NCBI GenBank assembly: GCA_031177355.1
Contig: JAPSGR010000004.1
Coordinates: 1 to 64,000, forward strand
Direction of reading: 5' to 3'
DNA: 64,000 nt
Origin: Candidatus Nitrosocosmicus sp.
Lineage (GTDB): Archaea; Thermoproteota; Nitrososphaeria; Nitrososphaerales; Nitrososphaeraceae
Of the stretch, positions 9,385-18,118 are shown piece after piece; the stretch's first letter is position 1; each line of letters begins with the position of its first letter. Under the pieces are notes generated by a model, which saw only the letters and a list, made by a program, of their open reading frames with translations, was not told the origin of the DNA and made no database searches. Position numbers and translations under genes: made by a program.

Positions 9385-9772
9385 TATTGAGGCATTTAGC
9401 TTTCCATTGGGATCTTTGTGTGTTTTTTATGCTTTTGAATCGACAACATGATGATAATGCATATTAGACATTCTCCCATATTCAAGAAGTTAAAATTCAT
9501 CTAAACTCTGATTGTACCCGTATTATTATAATGATAAATTCAATCTGGAAATATAAGTATATTTTTAAGTTTCTCACTTGAGATAAAATTGAAAAAAAAT
9601 TTTCTCAAATTAATGCATTACCTCACATTAGATCTGGTTAAATACAGAAATAATGTATAGCCAAAGTACGAGGATTGTCTTTTGCTCTTATTAATGTCAG
9701 TAATTAAGCTCCTTCTAACTCTGAATTCGAGGGAGATGATATCTCCAGAGAGAACAAAAACATGCTTTTGAC
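9385..9772. other. Intergenic stretch, no gene seen
   Basis: About 390 A+T-rich bases between convergent genes. Only very short frames (under 30 codons) are present and none shows codon use or motifs that support a gene. Confidence 0.4.
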
Positions 9773-10018
9773 TTACTTGTTTTCAGGATTCTTTTCTATT
9801 TCTCCTATAGTTTTTTCAAAAAATCCTTTTTCATATTTTCTTAATGCTTTCCTGTGTTCAGGGAGAGACATGTCGAGCCTCATCTCGTTCATAACCATTA
9901 CAGCGTATGTGGTCCATTCCTTCCAGCAGTCTGGGCAGGAAGGATATTTTTGCGAAGTAGGATCTTCTATATCATTCTCATTAAATTCTTTATTACATTT
10001 AAGACATGTTTTTGACAT
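9773..10018 (-). CDS. Fe(2+)-trafficking (YggX)-like protein with CxxC pairs
   Basis: The 3' two thirds (WKEWTTYAVMVMNEMRLDMSLPEHRKALRKYEKGFF) match the pattern of the YggX/Fe(2+)-trafficking family (xWxxWxxxQxMxINExxLNMxxxEHRxxLxxEMxxFLF). Bacterial YggX has a single conserved N-terminal Cys, whereas this protein has CLKC and CPDC pairs that look like a zinc ribbon. I place the start at the ATG at 10018 (MSKTCLKCNKEF); the ORF-track start adds seven unlikely residues. Bacterial members limit iron-dependent oxidative damage to FeS proteins; the same role here is inferred only. Confidence 0.6.
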   Translation of the reverse strand: MSKTCLKCNKEFNENDIEDPTSQKYPSCPDCWKEWTTYAVMVMNEMRLDMSLPEHRKALRKYEKGFFEKTIGEIEKNPENK

Positions 10019-10136
10019 TGCTAAATTAAATTGACACATGAGATACTAAATATATTTTGTTTTTGCTACACATGTGAATTAAAGTTTTATGTTTGATCGA
10101 ATATCCGTCTGAATCCTATAATTTTTATGGATGAAT

Positions 10137-10931
10137 TCAATTAGTTCGACTTGTGTTTATTAGTTCCTCGTGAGCCGTCTCAAGTTCATTTAATACCTGA
10201 GTAATCAAATTTAACAGCTTTACATCTTTTGATAAATTTTTCTTCATAGTTGTTTCCATTTGATAAAGCGCCAGTATACCTTTATCATTGTCTCCTTCTA
10301 AAGTAGTAGAGATCAGATTTGCTTCCTTGAATAATATTGCTATTTTAAATCCCAAAATCAAAGCGAATAATTTCAAATTGCGCTCGATCTCTTCTTCGAT
10401 ATCCTTGGTCAAGGTATCGTTCGACATTTTATTATATCCAATTAAGTATGTTGATACATCTGCCAAATACTCTGTTATTAAGACAAAGAATTTTGCTGAG
10501 GATGATCTTATAGTGTCTAATTCAAAATATTCGTATAATAAATCCCGTAAAACAACTTCTTGTTGATATTTCACCAAAAGGTATGGAGAGTATGCAAACC
10601 TACCGCTAAAAATATGTATTAAACCTGTATTGGTGAGTTTGTAATTGTGACTCACGTGACCTTGTTCTTCCATACGATCGTGTGAAGATATATCCTTGGG
10701 TTTTTCCACTTCTACTAAATCCTTCTCAAGCAAGCCTGTAAAATCATATATAATAGAATTTTTACTTTGAGACTTTTTTTTATCAAAGAAATTAAAGACT
10801 CTTTTTAATTTTTCGTATTTGGGATTAGGATTTCTTTGCTCGTTATTTAATAAACTGTATATGATCTTTTTCTCTTCTTCTAAAATTGAAATACGTTTCA
10901 TTCCCCACATAGTAGTGATCAGGTCTTTCAC
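10137..10931 (-). CDS. Hypothetical protein with a possible winged-helix N-terminus, 264 aa
   Basis: No known family is identified. The first about 115 residues could be a winged-helix domain: helices from ILEEEKKIIYSLLNNEQ, a GLLEKDLVEVEKPKD helix, and a wing ending in VSHNYKLTNTGLIHIFSG. The remaining about 150 residues are long amphipathic helices (RDLLYEYFELDTIRSSSAKFFVLITEYLADVSTYLIG), perhaps a dimerisation bundle. A transcription-regulator role is inferred. It is divergent from the cupredoxin gene at 11059 and could control it. Confidence 0.5.
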   Translation of the reverse strand: MKDLITTMWGMKRISILEEEKKIIYSLLNNEQRNPNPKYEKLKRVFNFFDKKKSQSKNSIIYDFTGLLEKDLVEVEKPKDISSHDRMEEQGHVSHNYKLTNTGLIHIFSGRFAYSPYLLVKYQQEVVLRDLLYEYFELDTIRSSSAKFFVLITEYLADVSTYLIGYNKMSNDTLTKDIEEEIERNLKLFALILGFKIAILFKEANLISTTLEGDNDKGILALYQMETTMKKNLSKDVKLLNLITQVLNELETAHEELINTSRTN

Positions 10932-11058
10932 TTCAATTCTTTGAAAATACTTGTGGTCGATAGCATAAAAGTATTTTAACTTATTATATCATGATTTGTT
11001 TTATATAATAAATCTTATAATATTTATTACCGTGAAAGTTTACTTTTGTCTGATAAGC

Positions 11059-11466
11059 ATGGTAAGTAAAACAATTTATCTTACAGCGAGTCTACTTGCA
11101 ATTCTTAGTGTGATAGCAATTGGAGCAAGCACGGACAATAGTGTTTTTGCACAAGGTGATAAAGTACAAGTTTCGATCGTTCCTGGGTCATCTACTCTGA
11201 CTGATACAGCATACAGTCCAAACCCAGTTGAGGTTGCAGTAGGTCAAACTGTAGTGTGGACAAATGATGATTCTGCATTTCATACAGTCACTTCTGGCAG
11301 TGCAGGCGCACCAGATGTTGGAAAAGCATTTGATTCAGGCTTGGCAGGTCCAACCGCTTTGACCACCAAAGGTAAGACTTTTGAACACACATTTGATACC
11401 GCTGGTGAATACCCATACTTCTGTACTTTGCATCCAGCAATGGTCGGTACAGTTAGTGTAAAGTAA
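11059..11466 (+). CDS. Plastocyanin-like blue copper protein (cupredoxin)
   Basis: An exported electron carrier with one type 1 copper site. MVSKTIYLTASLLAILSVIAIG is a signal peptide, with likely cleavage after SVFAQ. The mature domain has the first copper His in SAFHTVTSG and the other ligands in YFCTLHPAMVG (Cys, His, Met), a complete type 1 set. I use the ATG at 11059; an in-frame GTG at 11032 lies about 25 bp after a TTATATAATA box and could be a leaderless alternative. Ammonia-oxidising archaea encode many such proteins, thought to replace cytochrome c in electron transfer. Confidence 0.9.
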   Translation: MVSKTIYLTASLLAILSVIAIGASTDNSVFAQGDKVQVSIVPGSSTLTDTAYSPNPVEVAVGQTVVWTNDDSAFHTVTSGSAGAPDVGKAFDSGLAGPTALTTKGKTFEHTFDTAGEYPYFCTLHPAMVGTVSVK

Positions 11467-11481
11467 TTTTACCCATTTTTT

Positions 11482-12096
11482 TTGAATATTAATCCAAATT
11501 ATTTGCTAAAAATATTAGATACTCTTAATACAACTTCCGTCGGGTTTGAGATGAATGATATCTTAAGTACTGACGTGTTAGAATTTATCTTATCTAAGGG
11601 AATCACGGTCAATAACAAAATGATCCAAAATATATCTTTCAATAAAATATCTCTTGGTATTGCTGCTATAGAATGTGGTGCTGACGTATTAGAGGTCTGT
11701 AAACTCATAGATTGGAAGGATTTTGAGATATTTTCTTCCGAGGTTCTAAAATTCCATGACTATTTGGTATATGTTAATTACCGGGTAAAGAATCCTACGA
11801 GGCAAATTGACATCATAGGGATAAGATCAAAAATCGGTCTGATAGTGGATTGCAAACATTGGAAACGCAGTTCTTATTCTACACTCTTACAAGTTGTTAA
11901 AAAACAAAAGGAACGAACCGTCTTACTAAATGACAGAAAACACGTTCTGGGGATTAGTAATCTATATCCAATAATAGTAACGTTCTTTCATAATCAATGT
12001 CAATATATTGATGGCGTTCCGATAGTTCCAATCAGAAATTTAAATTCTTTCTTATTAGATTTTGACCACTACAAACAGAACTTTTTTACAATTTGA
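11482..12096 (+). CDS. PD-(D/E)XK nuclease-like protein (Mrr/restriction-endonuclease-like)
   Basis: About 204 residues from a TTG at 11482. The C-terminal half shows a restriction-endonuclease-like core: Glu in SSEVLKFHDY (about 87), then RQIDIIGI (Asp about 110) and LIVDCKHWKR (Asp 123, Lys 125), matching D-x(12)-D-x-K followed by helix LLQVVKKQKERT. The N-terminal half (about residues 25-75) is helical and may bind DNA. The 16-bp distance to the cupredoxin gene looks like read-through, not function. No methyltransferase is adjacent, so it is more likely a repair or structure-specific nuclease than a restriction enzyme. The 3' end overlaps the convergent Nudix gene by 11 bp. Confidence 0.6.
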   Translation: MNINPNYLLKILDTLNTTSVGFEMNDILSTDVLEFILSKGITVNNKMIQNISFNKISLGIAAIECGADVLEVCKLIDWKDFEIFSSEVLKFHDYLVYVNYRVKNPTRQIDIIGIRSKIGLIVDCKHWKRSSYSTLLQVVKKQKERTVLLNDRKHVLGISNLYPIIVTFFHNQCQYIDGVPIVPIRNLNSFLLDFDHYKQNFFTI

Positions 12097-12535
12097 CTGA
12101 TCTGCCCTTGAGATCCTGGGCAGATAAAAGAAATTGATTTGCATTTCTCAATACCTTTTTACTATTTTCAAATGAGAGTTTATCTAAAGCCTGGTCAAAA
12201 GTATACCATCCAAAGTTGTTATGTTCAAAGGACAGAACTACTTGTCTAGATTTAGTCTCGGCCAAGTAATAGATAACTGCCTTATTTATCAATTTTGATT
12301 TTTTCCTATATTTATATGAAATCTGTTGTCTAAATCCGTCAATGATTCGAATATCTTGTATTCCTGTTTCTTCAGATATTTCTCTAAAAACCGTTTCTAG
12401 TTCCGTTTCACCTGCTTCAATATTTCCTTTTGGAAAATCCCAATGACCATAACTGTAATTGAGTATTAAATATGTTATATCTGCGGGTTCATCATTTAAA
12501 TATAGAACTGCGCCGGCCGAAATTTCATCATACAT
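12086..12535 (-). CDS. Nudix hydrolase, diadenosine-tetraphosphatase-like
   Basis: A 149-residue Nudix protein with an intact box, GNIEAGETELETVFREISEETGI (G-x5-E-x7-R-E-x2-E-E-x-G). The preceding YGHWDFPKG and following lysine-rich IIDGFRQQISYKYRKKSK resemble the Ap4A hydrolase group, which cleaves dinucleoside polyphosphates. The start is set at the ATG at 12535 (MYDEISAGAVLYL). The TTG at 12556 lies in or beside a TATA-like stretch (ATTATAAAAATATG at 12556-12569 on the plus strand), so transcription should begin after it. Confidence 0.8.
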   Translation of the reverse strand: MYDEISAGAVLYLNDEPADITYLILNYSYGHWDFPKGNIEAGETELETVFREISEETGIQDIRIIDGFRQQISYKYRKKSKLINKAVIYYLAETKSRQVVLSFEHNNFGWYTFDQALDKLSFENSKKVLRNANQFLLSAQDLKGRSVKL

Positions 12536-12611
12536 TGCCTTGAATAATTTTAACAATTATAAAAATATGTTCTTAATTTCAAGTGCAAGTATCATTTTAT
12601 ATTATTTCTTA

Positions 12612-12764
12612 TCAATATTGTTCTTCTACACTTTCATCTACTAATTTTTCAAAACCATCTAATGAAGGAGCGTATTTATGAATTTCCTCCCATTCTTCAA
12701 TACTCATCCAATACCCGCAATATACTTGATTTGTATGTTTATCGTAATCTCCGTGTTGAGGCAT
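12612..12764 (-). CDS. Small protein, 50 aa (not in the ORF track)
   Basis: The frame MPQHGDYDKHTNQVYCGYWM continues with SIEEWEEIHKYAPSLDGFEK and ends LVDESVEEQY before a TGA at 12612. The acidic, aromatic-rich composition with a W-x(n)-W pattern looks coding and unlike the A+T-rich spacers. It sits between the Nudix and cis-prenyltransferase genes on the same strand. No family is recognised. Confidence 0.55.
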   Translation of the reverse strand: MPQHGDYDKHTNQVYCGYWMSIEEWEEIHKYAPSLDGFEKLVDESVEEQY

Positions 12765-12803
12765 ACTAATAAAATAATGAAGTGGGTTTATATTTTTATT
12801 AAT

Positions 12804-13613
12804 TCATTTTCCGTATCTTCTAGCTCTTTTCTGAAACGTTCTAATAGCTCGCATCAAATCAATTTTTCTAAATTCTGGCCAAAAGATGTCTACGAACACA
12901 AGTTCACTATATGCGCTTTGCCATAGCAAGAACCCGCTTAATCGCTTTTCACCGGAGGTTCTTAATATTAGGTCTGGTTCTGCCTGTGGTAAATGCGCTG
13001 TATATAAATTTGCTTCAATTACCTTCTCGTCAATTTCTTCGATTCTAATTTTGTCTTCTTTAACAGAAATTGCTATTTTTCGGATCGCATCAATAAGCTC
13101 TTGCTGCCCTCCATAAGCTACTGCGATGTTCAAATACATGTTTTCATATTTCTCTGTTCTCTCCTCCAATTTTTTTAATATTTTTTGTAAATTTTCCGGA
13201 AGTTTGTTGAACTCTCCGATTGATTTTATACGTATTTGCTTCTTGTGAATTCGATCGTCATTGTATAAACTAATTAACTTATCTTCAAGTAATGAGTAAA
13301 TATTTTCTAGCTCATTGCGATCCCGACCAAGATTTTCATTAGATAATACATACACTGTTGTTATCTTTATTCCTAAATCATATATCCAGTTAAGCATATC
13401 TTCTGCAATGTCTGCACCCATTTGATGACCCAAGACCTTGTCCATATCTTTAATTTTTGACCATCTTCTATTTCCGTCTAATATTATACCAATGTGCTGT
13501 GGAAATGGAAATTGATTTATTTCTTTGATTAAGTGCTTTTCATATATTTTGTAAATTATATTCTGTCTTGATGCTGTATACAATAATTTTAGAAGTGTGT
13601 CTGTTAAAGACAT
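12804..13613 (-). CDS. uppS: Cis-prenyltransferase (undecaprenyl/dolichyl diphosphate synthase family)
   Basis: Adds isopentenyl units in cis to an allylic diphosphate to make the polyprenyl carrier used for glycosylation and cell-envelope sugars. HIGIILDGNRRWSK holds the catalytic Asp and substrate-binding Arg, VYVLSNENLGRDRNE is family motif III, and LPQAEPDLILRTSGEKRLSGFLLW with YSELVFVDIFWPEF are the C-terminal IPP-binding motifs. At 269 residues, normal length. In archaea the product is dolichyl-type rather than undecaprenyl, so the symbol is by family. The DUF373 gene upstream is on the same strand, about 40 bp away. Confidence 0.92.
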   Translation of the reverse strand: MSLTDTLLKLLYTASRQNIIYKIYEKHLIKEINQFPFPQHIGIILDGNRRWSKIKDMDKVLGHQMGADIAEDMLNWIYDLGIKITTVYVLSNENLGRDRNELENIYSLLEDKLISLYNDDRIHKKQIRIKSIGEFNKLPENLQKILKKLEERTEKYENMYLNIAVAYGGQQELIDAIRKIAISVKEDKIRIEEIDEKVIEANLYTAHLPQAEPDLILRTSGEKRLSGFLLWQSAYSELVFVDIFWPEFRKIDLMRAIRTFQKRARRYGK

Positions 13614-13655
13614 TACGAAGGATATCTTATAGCCTCTTGAATGTTTTAATATATC

Positions 13656-14843
13656 TTACTGGTCATCATGTTTCAATACCTCTCCACCCTTTCTGTTTCT
13701 AAAGTATTGGAATAAGAAAGTAGCTGCTATTAATGTTATAGCTAAACCTATCAACAGCGATGAAATTAAGTTAAATGGATTTCCTCTCTCTGTTATTAAA
13801 GATGTTAATTGTAGCATCGGTATATAAAATAGGCCCAAAACCACTAGTCTTAAAATATCATATATTATCTTTATACTTCCCTTAAACCAATTGCTTAACA
13901 ACAATCCTGCAAAGATTGTTGCAATTCCTATCCAAAGGAGAGTTATCGCACCGGTGGCAAAATTACTCAGAACAAATTTGTTTGTTATAATAGTTGCTAA
14001 TTCTTGATTTGTTTCAAGTAGGTTTTGAGGAATATGTGAAATTCCATTTAGGATTGATGCAATTATAATCATGGTTCCGGCAAAATATGAAAATACTCTA
14101 ATGAACGCTGAAGGACTTGGTTTTGAGAGTGTCGAAAGCGACTTGTCAATATCAAATGCTCTAAGTATAAAGGCAGCCCCTAGAATACTGATGCCTAGAG
14201 CAAATGCTTCCCTTGAAAAACCAAAAATGATTGATAAACCGCTGGTTACAAGTAAAGCACCTGGCAAACCTAAAAAAAACTTTGAATATCGAGGGTCGTA
14301 AAAGAGGATTTTTATATACCGTGCCAATATAGCATATGAATATTCTACACTACGACTTTGTCTTACTATAATTCTCTGTATTGATATGATAGGTACTCTA
14401 CCTTGAATTAGTGGGATTGCTGTTTCGTCATCTTCTCCATCTGAAATTACTACTGCTCCGTCGGCAGTATATAATTCTAAAACCCTATCTAATTCCTGGG
14501 CAATTTTTATGTCTCCTTCAATTCCTCGATTATATTTACCTGCGACTAAAGCTATTTCTACGTCATATCCTTTCATTTTAAATTCTTCATATGACTTTAT
14601 TGCTCCAAAAATTGCATTGCTATCAGAATCTTCAGGATCCTCTATTGCAAGTCTTGTTCCAGCGTTAATACAAGACTCTTTTCCTATAATTGGAGTTTCG
14701 AATCCTCCCTTAATGCCAATATCATCGTCCCTATCTATGCAGATTATGATTACCTTAGTGTAATTTTGAAATCGTCCTAAATTGTTATAATTTCTATTCT
14801 TTTGCAATTCTACTTTATTATCCAGTCGGTTCCACTTTGGCAT
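13656..14843 (-). CDS. DUF373-family membrane protein
   Basis: About 395 residues. The N-terminal about 160 residues are soluble and carry conserved blocks VIIICIDRDDDIGIKGG, GTRLAIEDPEDSDSNAIFGAI and GAVVISDGEDDETAIPLIQ, typical of archaeal DUF373. The C-terminal half has about six hydrophobic spans (for example FFLGLPGALLVTSGLSIIFGF and FIRVFSYFAGTMIIIASIL). The function of the family is not known. Its position just upstream of cis-prenyltransferase on the same strand suggests a link to lipid-carrier or envelope metabolism, which is inference only. Confidence 0.8.
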   Translation of the reverse strand: MPKWNRLDNKVELQKNRNYNNLGRFQNYTKVIIICIDRDDDIGIKGGFETPIIGKESCINAGTRLAIEDPEDSDSNAIFGAIKSYEEFKMKGYDVEIALVAGKYNRGIEGDIKIAQELDRVLELYTADGAVVISDGEDDETAIPLIQGRVPIISIQRIIVRQSRSVEYSYAILARYIKILFYDPRYSKFFLGLPGALLVTSGLSIIFGFSREAFALGISILGAAFILRAFDIDKSLSTLSKPSPSAFIRVFSYFAGTMIIIASILNGISHIPQNLLETNQELATIITNKFVLSNFATGAITLLWIGIATIFAGLLLSNWFKGSIKIIYDILRLVVLGLFYIPMLQLTSLITERGNPFNLISSLLIGLAITLIAATFLFQYFRNRKGGEVLKHDDQ

Positions 14844-14924
14844 TAATCTTCCAATAAATAAATGTTCTACTATTTTATTAAGTTACTTAAGCTCTAGAAT
14901 TTAAATTATCTAAGAGCGTTCCGT

Positions 14925-15362
14925 CTACTTTACTTCTGATGGAAATAGTCTTTGGTGTTCTCTTAACATGCATCTATTGTAAATTACCTCTATTCCGTTT
15001 TGTTCTGCGGTCTCTCGTGCTTCGGGATTATAAATTCCTAACTGCATCCATAACACTTTTATTCCTTTTTTAAGAAGCATGTCTTTCGCAATTGGCAAAA
15101 CATCATCTGCTTTTCTAAATACATCTACTATATCTACCACATTCGGAATATCGGATACTTTTGAATATGATTTTAACCCTAATATGCTATCGTAATTAGG
15201 ATTAACTGGAATCACATTGTAACCTTTTTCAATCAAATATTTTGGAACATAATGGGCAGGCTTGTCTTCCGTGGCAGACATTCCAACAATGGCGATATTT
15301 TTCATATTATAAATTTGTCTTAATCGTGTATCTGATGTATTATCTACATCTTCTGATTGCAT
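14925..15362 (-). CDS. CoA-binding domain protein (succinyl-CoA-synthetase-alpha-like fold)
   Basis: A 145-residue single-domain protein of the CoA-binding (YccU-like) family. The Rossmann start is NIAIVGMSATEDKPAHYVPKYL, followed by GYNVIPVNPNYDSILGLKSY and the late motif VLWMQLGIYNPEARETAEQNG with a conserved Cys in YNRCMLREH. Related proteins bind CoA or adenine nucleotides, but no reaction is established. It is divergent from the MptE-like gene. Confidence 0.8.
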   Translation of the reverse strand: MQSEDVDNTSDTRLRQIYNMKNIAIVGMSATEDKPAHYVPKYLIEKGYNVIPVNPNYDSILGLKSYSKVSDIPNVVDIVDVFRKADDVLPIAKDMLLKKGIKVLWMQLGIYNPEARETAEQNGIEVIYNRCMLREHQRLFPSEVK

Positions 15363-15422
15363 AATCTGACTTCTAACTTATCATAGTTAATTGTTTCTAG
15401 TCGACAGCTTAACACTTTTACC

Positions 15423-16256
15423 ATGTTATGGCTCACAAAAATAAAATATACTACTTTTTTATTAATAATGCTACTTTTGAAGTTTAATAGTTGGTATCCT
15501 AATTATTTCACTATTGCAAAGTATTTGGGTTTAAATGTTGAAAAGGATCTTTTTAGCGCTTTTTGTTTATCAGATCATATAGGGAAAAATTTTGTAAATT
15601 TAAGATCTTTGGATAGAATAACTAATAGCAGAACTTTGGTTATAGGAGCTGGACCCAGTATTGAGGATCAAAAAGTTCAAAATTACATTCTCAAAGATTG
15701 TGAAAGGTACAGAAAAGGTTCCAACAAATTAAACAGCTCACAATTAGTTATATTGGTTGCAGATGGCGCCACCGAATTACTTTTAGAATTAGGAATCATA
15801 CCTGATTTTATCATAAGCGATTTAGACGGAAATTATGAGTCCTTAATTTCAGCAAATGAAAAGGGTTCTATAATGGTCCTTCATGCTCATGGCGACAATA
15901 TTCAAAAAATTAAATCATCTGTACCCCATTTTAAGAATATAATAGGTACAACGCAGACTTTTCCACTTACCAATATCTTCAATTTTGGTGGATTTACAGA
16001 TGGTGATAGGTGTGTATTTCTTGCAGAAGAGTTCCTCGCAAAGGAAATTGTACTTGTAGGGATGGATTTTGATTCTAGAATTGGACATTATTCTAAAAAG
16101 AAAATACTGGATTCCACGTTCAAAAGAAAAAAACTTCTCATTGCAAAACAACTGATTCAGTCATTGTCAAAACAAACAATTTGTGAAATTGTTAACATAT
16201 CGAGCTCCAATTATGGTTCATCTATTTATGGGGTAACCAAAAATATAATCATATGA
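15423..16256 (+). CDS. mptE: 6-hydroxymethylpterin diphosphokinase, MptE-like (DUF115)
   Basis: A 277-residue protein with the MptE/DUF115 signatures LVIGAGPSIEDQ, VILVADGATELLLELGIIPDFIISDLDGN, VLHAHGDN and NFGGFTDGDRCVFLAEE with IVLVGMDFDSRIG. MptE transfers pyrophosphate from ATP to 6-hydroxymethyl-dihydropterin in archaeal tetrahydromethanopterin/folate synthesis. Thaumarchaeota use a tetrahydropterin C1 carrier, so the role fits. Its stop overlaps the next gene by 4 bp (ATGA), indicating translational coupling. Confidence 0.82.
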   Translation: MLWLTKIKYTTFLLIMLLLKFNSWYPNYFTIAKYLGLNVEKDLFSAFCLSDHIGKNFVNLRSLDRITNSRTLVIGAGPSIEDQKVQNYILKDCERYRKGSNKLNSSQLVILVADGATELLLELGIIPDFIISDLDGNYESLISANEKGSIMVLHAHGDNIQKIKSSVPHFKNIIGTTQTFPLTNIFNFGGFTDGDRCVFLAEEFLAKEIVLVGMDFDSRIGHYSKKKILDSTFKRKKLLIAKQLIQSLSKQTICEIVNISSSNYGSSIYGVTKNIII

Positions 16257-16441
16257 AGACTAAAAACATCCTTGCGTTCATAGGAATAGCTCTAGCACTA
16301 GTTGGAGGATATCTATGGATGATAAATTACATCTCGATAGCATTAATTCTCTGGGGGTTAACCTTTTTGATAATCTTACGGGTAAATAGAATTAATAAAA
16401 ATAGATTTAACAAACGAAGTAAACTAAGAGACAGGCATTAA
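16253..16441 (+). CDS. Small membrane protein, 62 aa
   Basis: Two hydrophobic spans (NILAFIGIALALVGGYLWMI and ISIALILWGLTFLIILRV) are followed by a strongly basic tail (NRINKNRFNKRSKLRDRH). It overlaps the mptE stop by 4 bp and is therefore probably co-translated. No family or function is recognised. Confidence 0.6.
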   Translation: MKTKNILAFIGIALALVGGYLWMINYISIALILWGLTFLIILRVNRINKNRFNKRSKLRDRH

Positions 16442-16582
16442 ACTTTATCATACTAGATTAATCACCTAAAGTTCAACCTGGACCATCATAACTAGTCTAT
16501 TTGTATATTCATCCAATTATCATTATAAATGTGAGATTTATCTGTAAGATTTAATCGTATGACAAGGGAGTGTTGCTAACAC

Positions 16583-18118
16583 TTACTGCGGTTCTATAGT
16601 TGCTGGAGGTTTGCTAGAAATTGTATAGGCGACCCAAGAAACATTTTCAACTTCATTTGTTATCCTTGAACTTATCTTCTCTAATGTTTCATTTGGTAGT
16701 CTTACCCAGTCGGCTGTCATTGCATCCACTGATTCCACGACTCTAACCGACACAATATGACCCTCGAGTCTTTCGTCTCCTAGGATTCCAACCGCCTTAT
16801 CATCGCCAACAATAGCGAACGCCTGCCAGACCTTGTCATATAATTTGTCTTCAATTAATGCCTCTTCGACTATTTTGCTTGCTCTTCTAACTATGTGGAT
16901 CTTTTGGGGACTGATTTGACCAATAATTCTTACTGCTAGGCCAGGACCAGGGAATGGGTGCCTTGACAAGATATCTTTAGGAACTCCAAGTATCTTTGCT
17001 ACGGTACGTACTTCATCTTTATACAAAAACCTTAACGGTTCAAGAATCTTTAAATGTAGCCATTCAGGTAGTCCTCCAACATTATGATGAGTTTTTATTA
17101 CGGTAGCGGGACCCCCTGAAACCCCGCTTTCAATAACATCTGGATATAGAGTTCCTTGGGCCAACCAGTCAAATGGTCCCTCTTTTTCAGCAAACTCGGT
17201 AAATACTTTGGCAAATTCTTCTCCTATTTTCTTTCTCTTTTCTTCAGGATCAGATATCTTCTCTAATATTCGTAGGAATCTCTCTCTTGCGTCAATAATT
17301 CTTAATGGTATTTGTAATTTCTCTTCAAATATCTCTCGTACAGTTTCCTTTTCATTCTCCCGTAACAAACCATTATCCACAAATATGCATGTTAAATTAT
17401 TCTTAATAGCTTTGTGAATGAGAACCGCACAGGTAGTGGAATCTATCCCGCCACTTACTGCACACAATACCTTTTCATCTTTTATTTTTTCTTGGATTTC
17501 GATAACGACGGTTTCAATAAAGTTTGACATATTCCATTCTGAATTTGCGCCACTGATTACTTTTGCAAAATTGTTCAATACCATATCTCCTTTTTCGGTG
17601 TGAGCTACTTCGGGATGAAATTGTAAGCCGAACACCTTTTTCCTATTGTTCCCTATAGCAGCTGAAAAAGAACTACTTGTTTTTCCTAGTATTTTAAAAC
17701 CATTTGGAAGAACCTCTGCCGCATCACTATGACTCATCCAACATTTTATTTTATCTAATTCTATATTTTTAAATAGATTGGTTTTATCAGAAATTTCAAG
17801 TATGGCGTTTCCATATTCTCTTTTGTCAACTCTTTTTATCTTGCCCTTGAAATGATCTATTATAACCTGGTGTCCATAACATATTCCTAGAATAGGAACA
17901 CCTATGTCAAAAATTTTGCTATCTGGTTTTGGAGAATCCGTTGCATATACGCTTGCAGGCCCCCCAGAAAAAATTATTCCCTTAGGATTTAGTTCCATTA
18001 TTTTATGGATGGATAGGTTATAAGGTACAAGTTCGCAATATACATTTAACTCTCTAATTCTTCTGCATATAAGGTGACTGTACTGAGACCCAAAATCCAG
18101 TACTACAATCTTATCCAT
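16583..18118 (-). CDS. guaA: GMP synthase (glutamine-hydrolysing)
   Basis: Converts XMP to GMP with glutamine and ATP. Here amidotransferase and synthetase are fused in one 511-residue chain, as in bacteria, whereas many euryarchaea have two subunits. The class I glutaminase domain shows ILGICYGHQV (nucleophile Cys) and LQFHPEVAHTEKGD (His, Glu). The ATP-pyrophosphatase P-loop is LCAVSGGIDSTTCAVL, and the C-terminal dimerisation domain ends SRITNEVENVSWVAYTISSKPPATIEPQ. Its start overlaps the stop of the upstream gene by 1 bp, indicating an operon. It completes the guaB pathway. Confidence 0.96.
   Translation of the reverse strand: MDKIVVLDFGSQYSHLICRRIRELNVYCELVPYNLSIHKIMELNPKGIIFSGGPASVYATDSPKPDSKIFDIGVPILGICYGHQVIIDHFKGKIKRVDKREYGNAILEISDKTNLFKNIELDKIKCWMSHSDAAEVLPNGFKILGKTSSSFSAAIGNNRKKVFGLQFHPEVAHTEKGDMVLNNFAKVISGANSEWNMSNFIETVVIEIQEKIKDEKVLCAVSGGIDSTTCAVLIHKAIKNNLTCIFVDNGLLRENEKETVREIFEEKLQIPLRIIDARERFLRILEKISDPEEKRKKIGEEFAKVFTEFAEKEGPFDWLAQGTLYPDVIESGVSGGPATVIKTHHNVGGLPEWLHLKILEPLRFLYKDEVRTVAKILGVPKDILSRHPFPGPGLAVRIIGQISPQKIHIVRRASKIVEEALIEDKLYDKVWQAFAIVGDDKAVGILGDERLEGHIVSVRVVESVDAMTADWVRLPNETLEKISSRITNEVENVSWVAYTISSKPPATIEPQ

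Noticed and set aside
11482-12096. Restriction-modification system formed with the methyltransferase at 58711
   Set aside because: The genes are 47 kb apart with no shared context, so pairing them is not supported.
12678-12926. Plus-strand ORF of 82 aa over the small 50-aa gene and the cis-prenyltransferase end
   Set aside because: Antisense to two better-supported genes.
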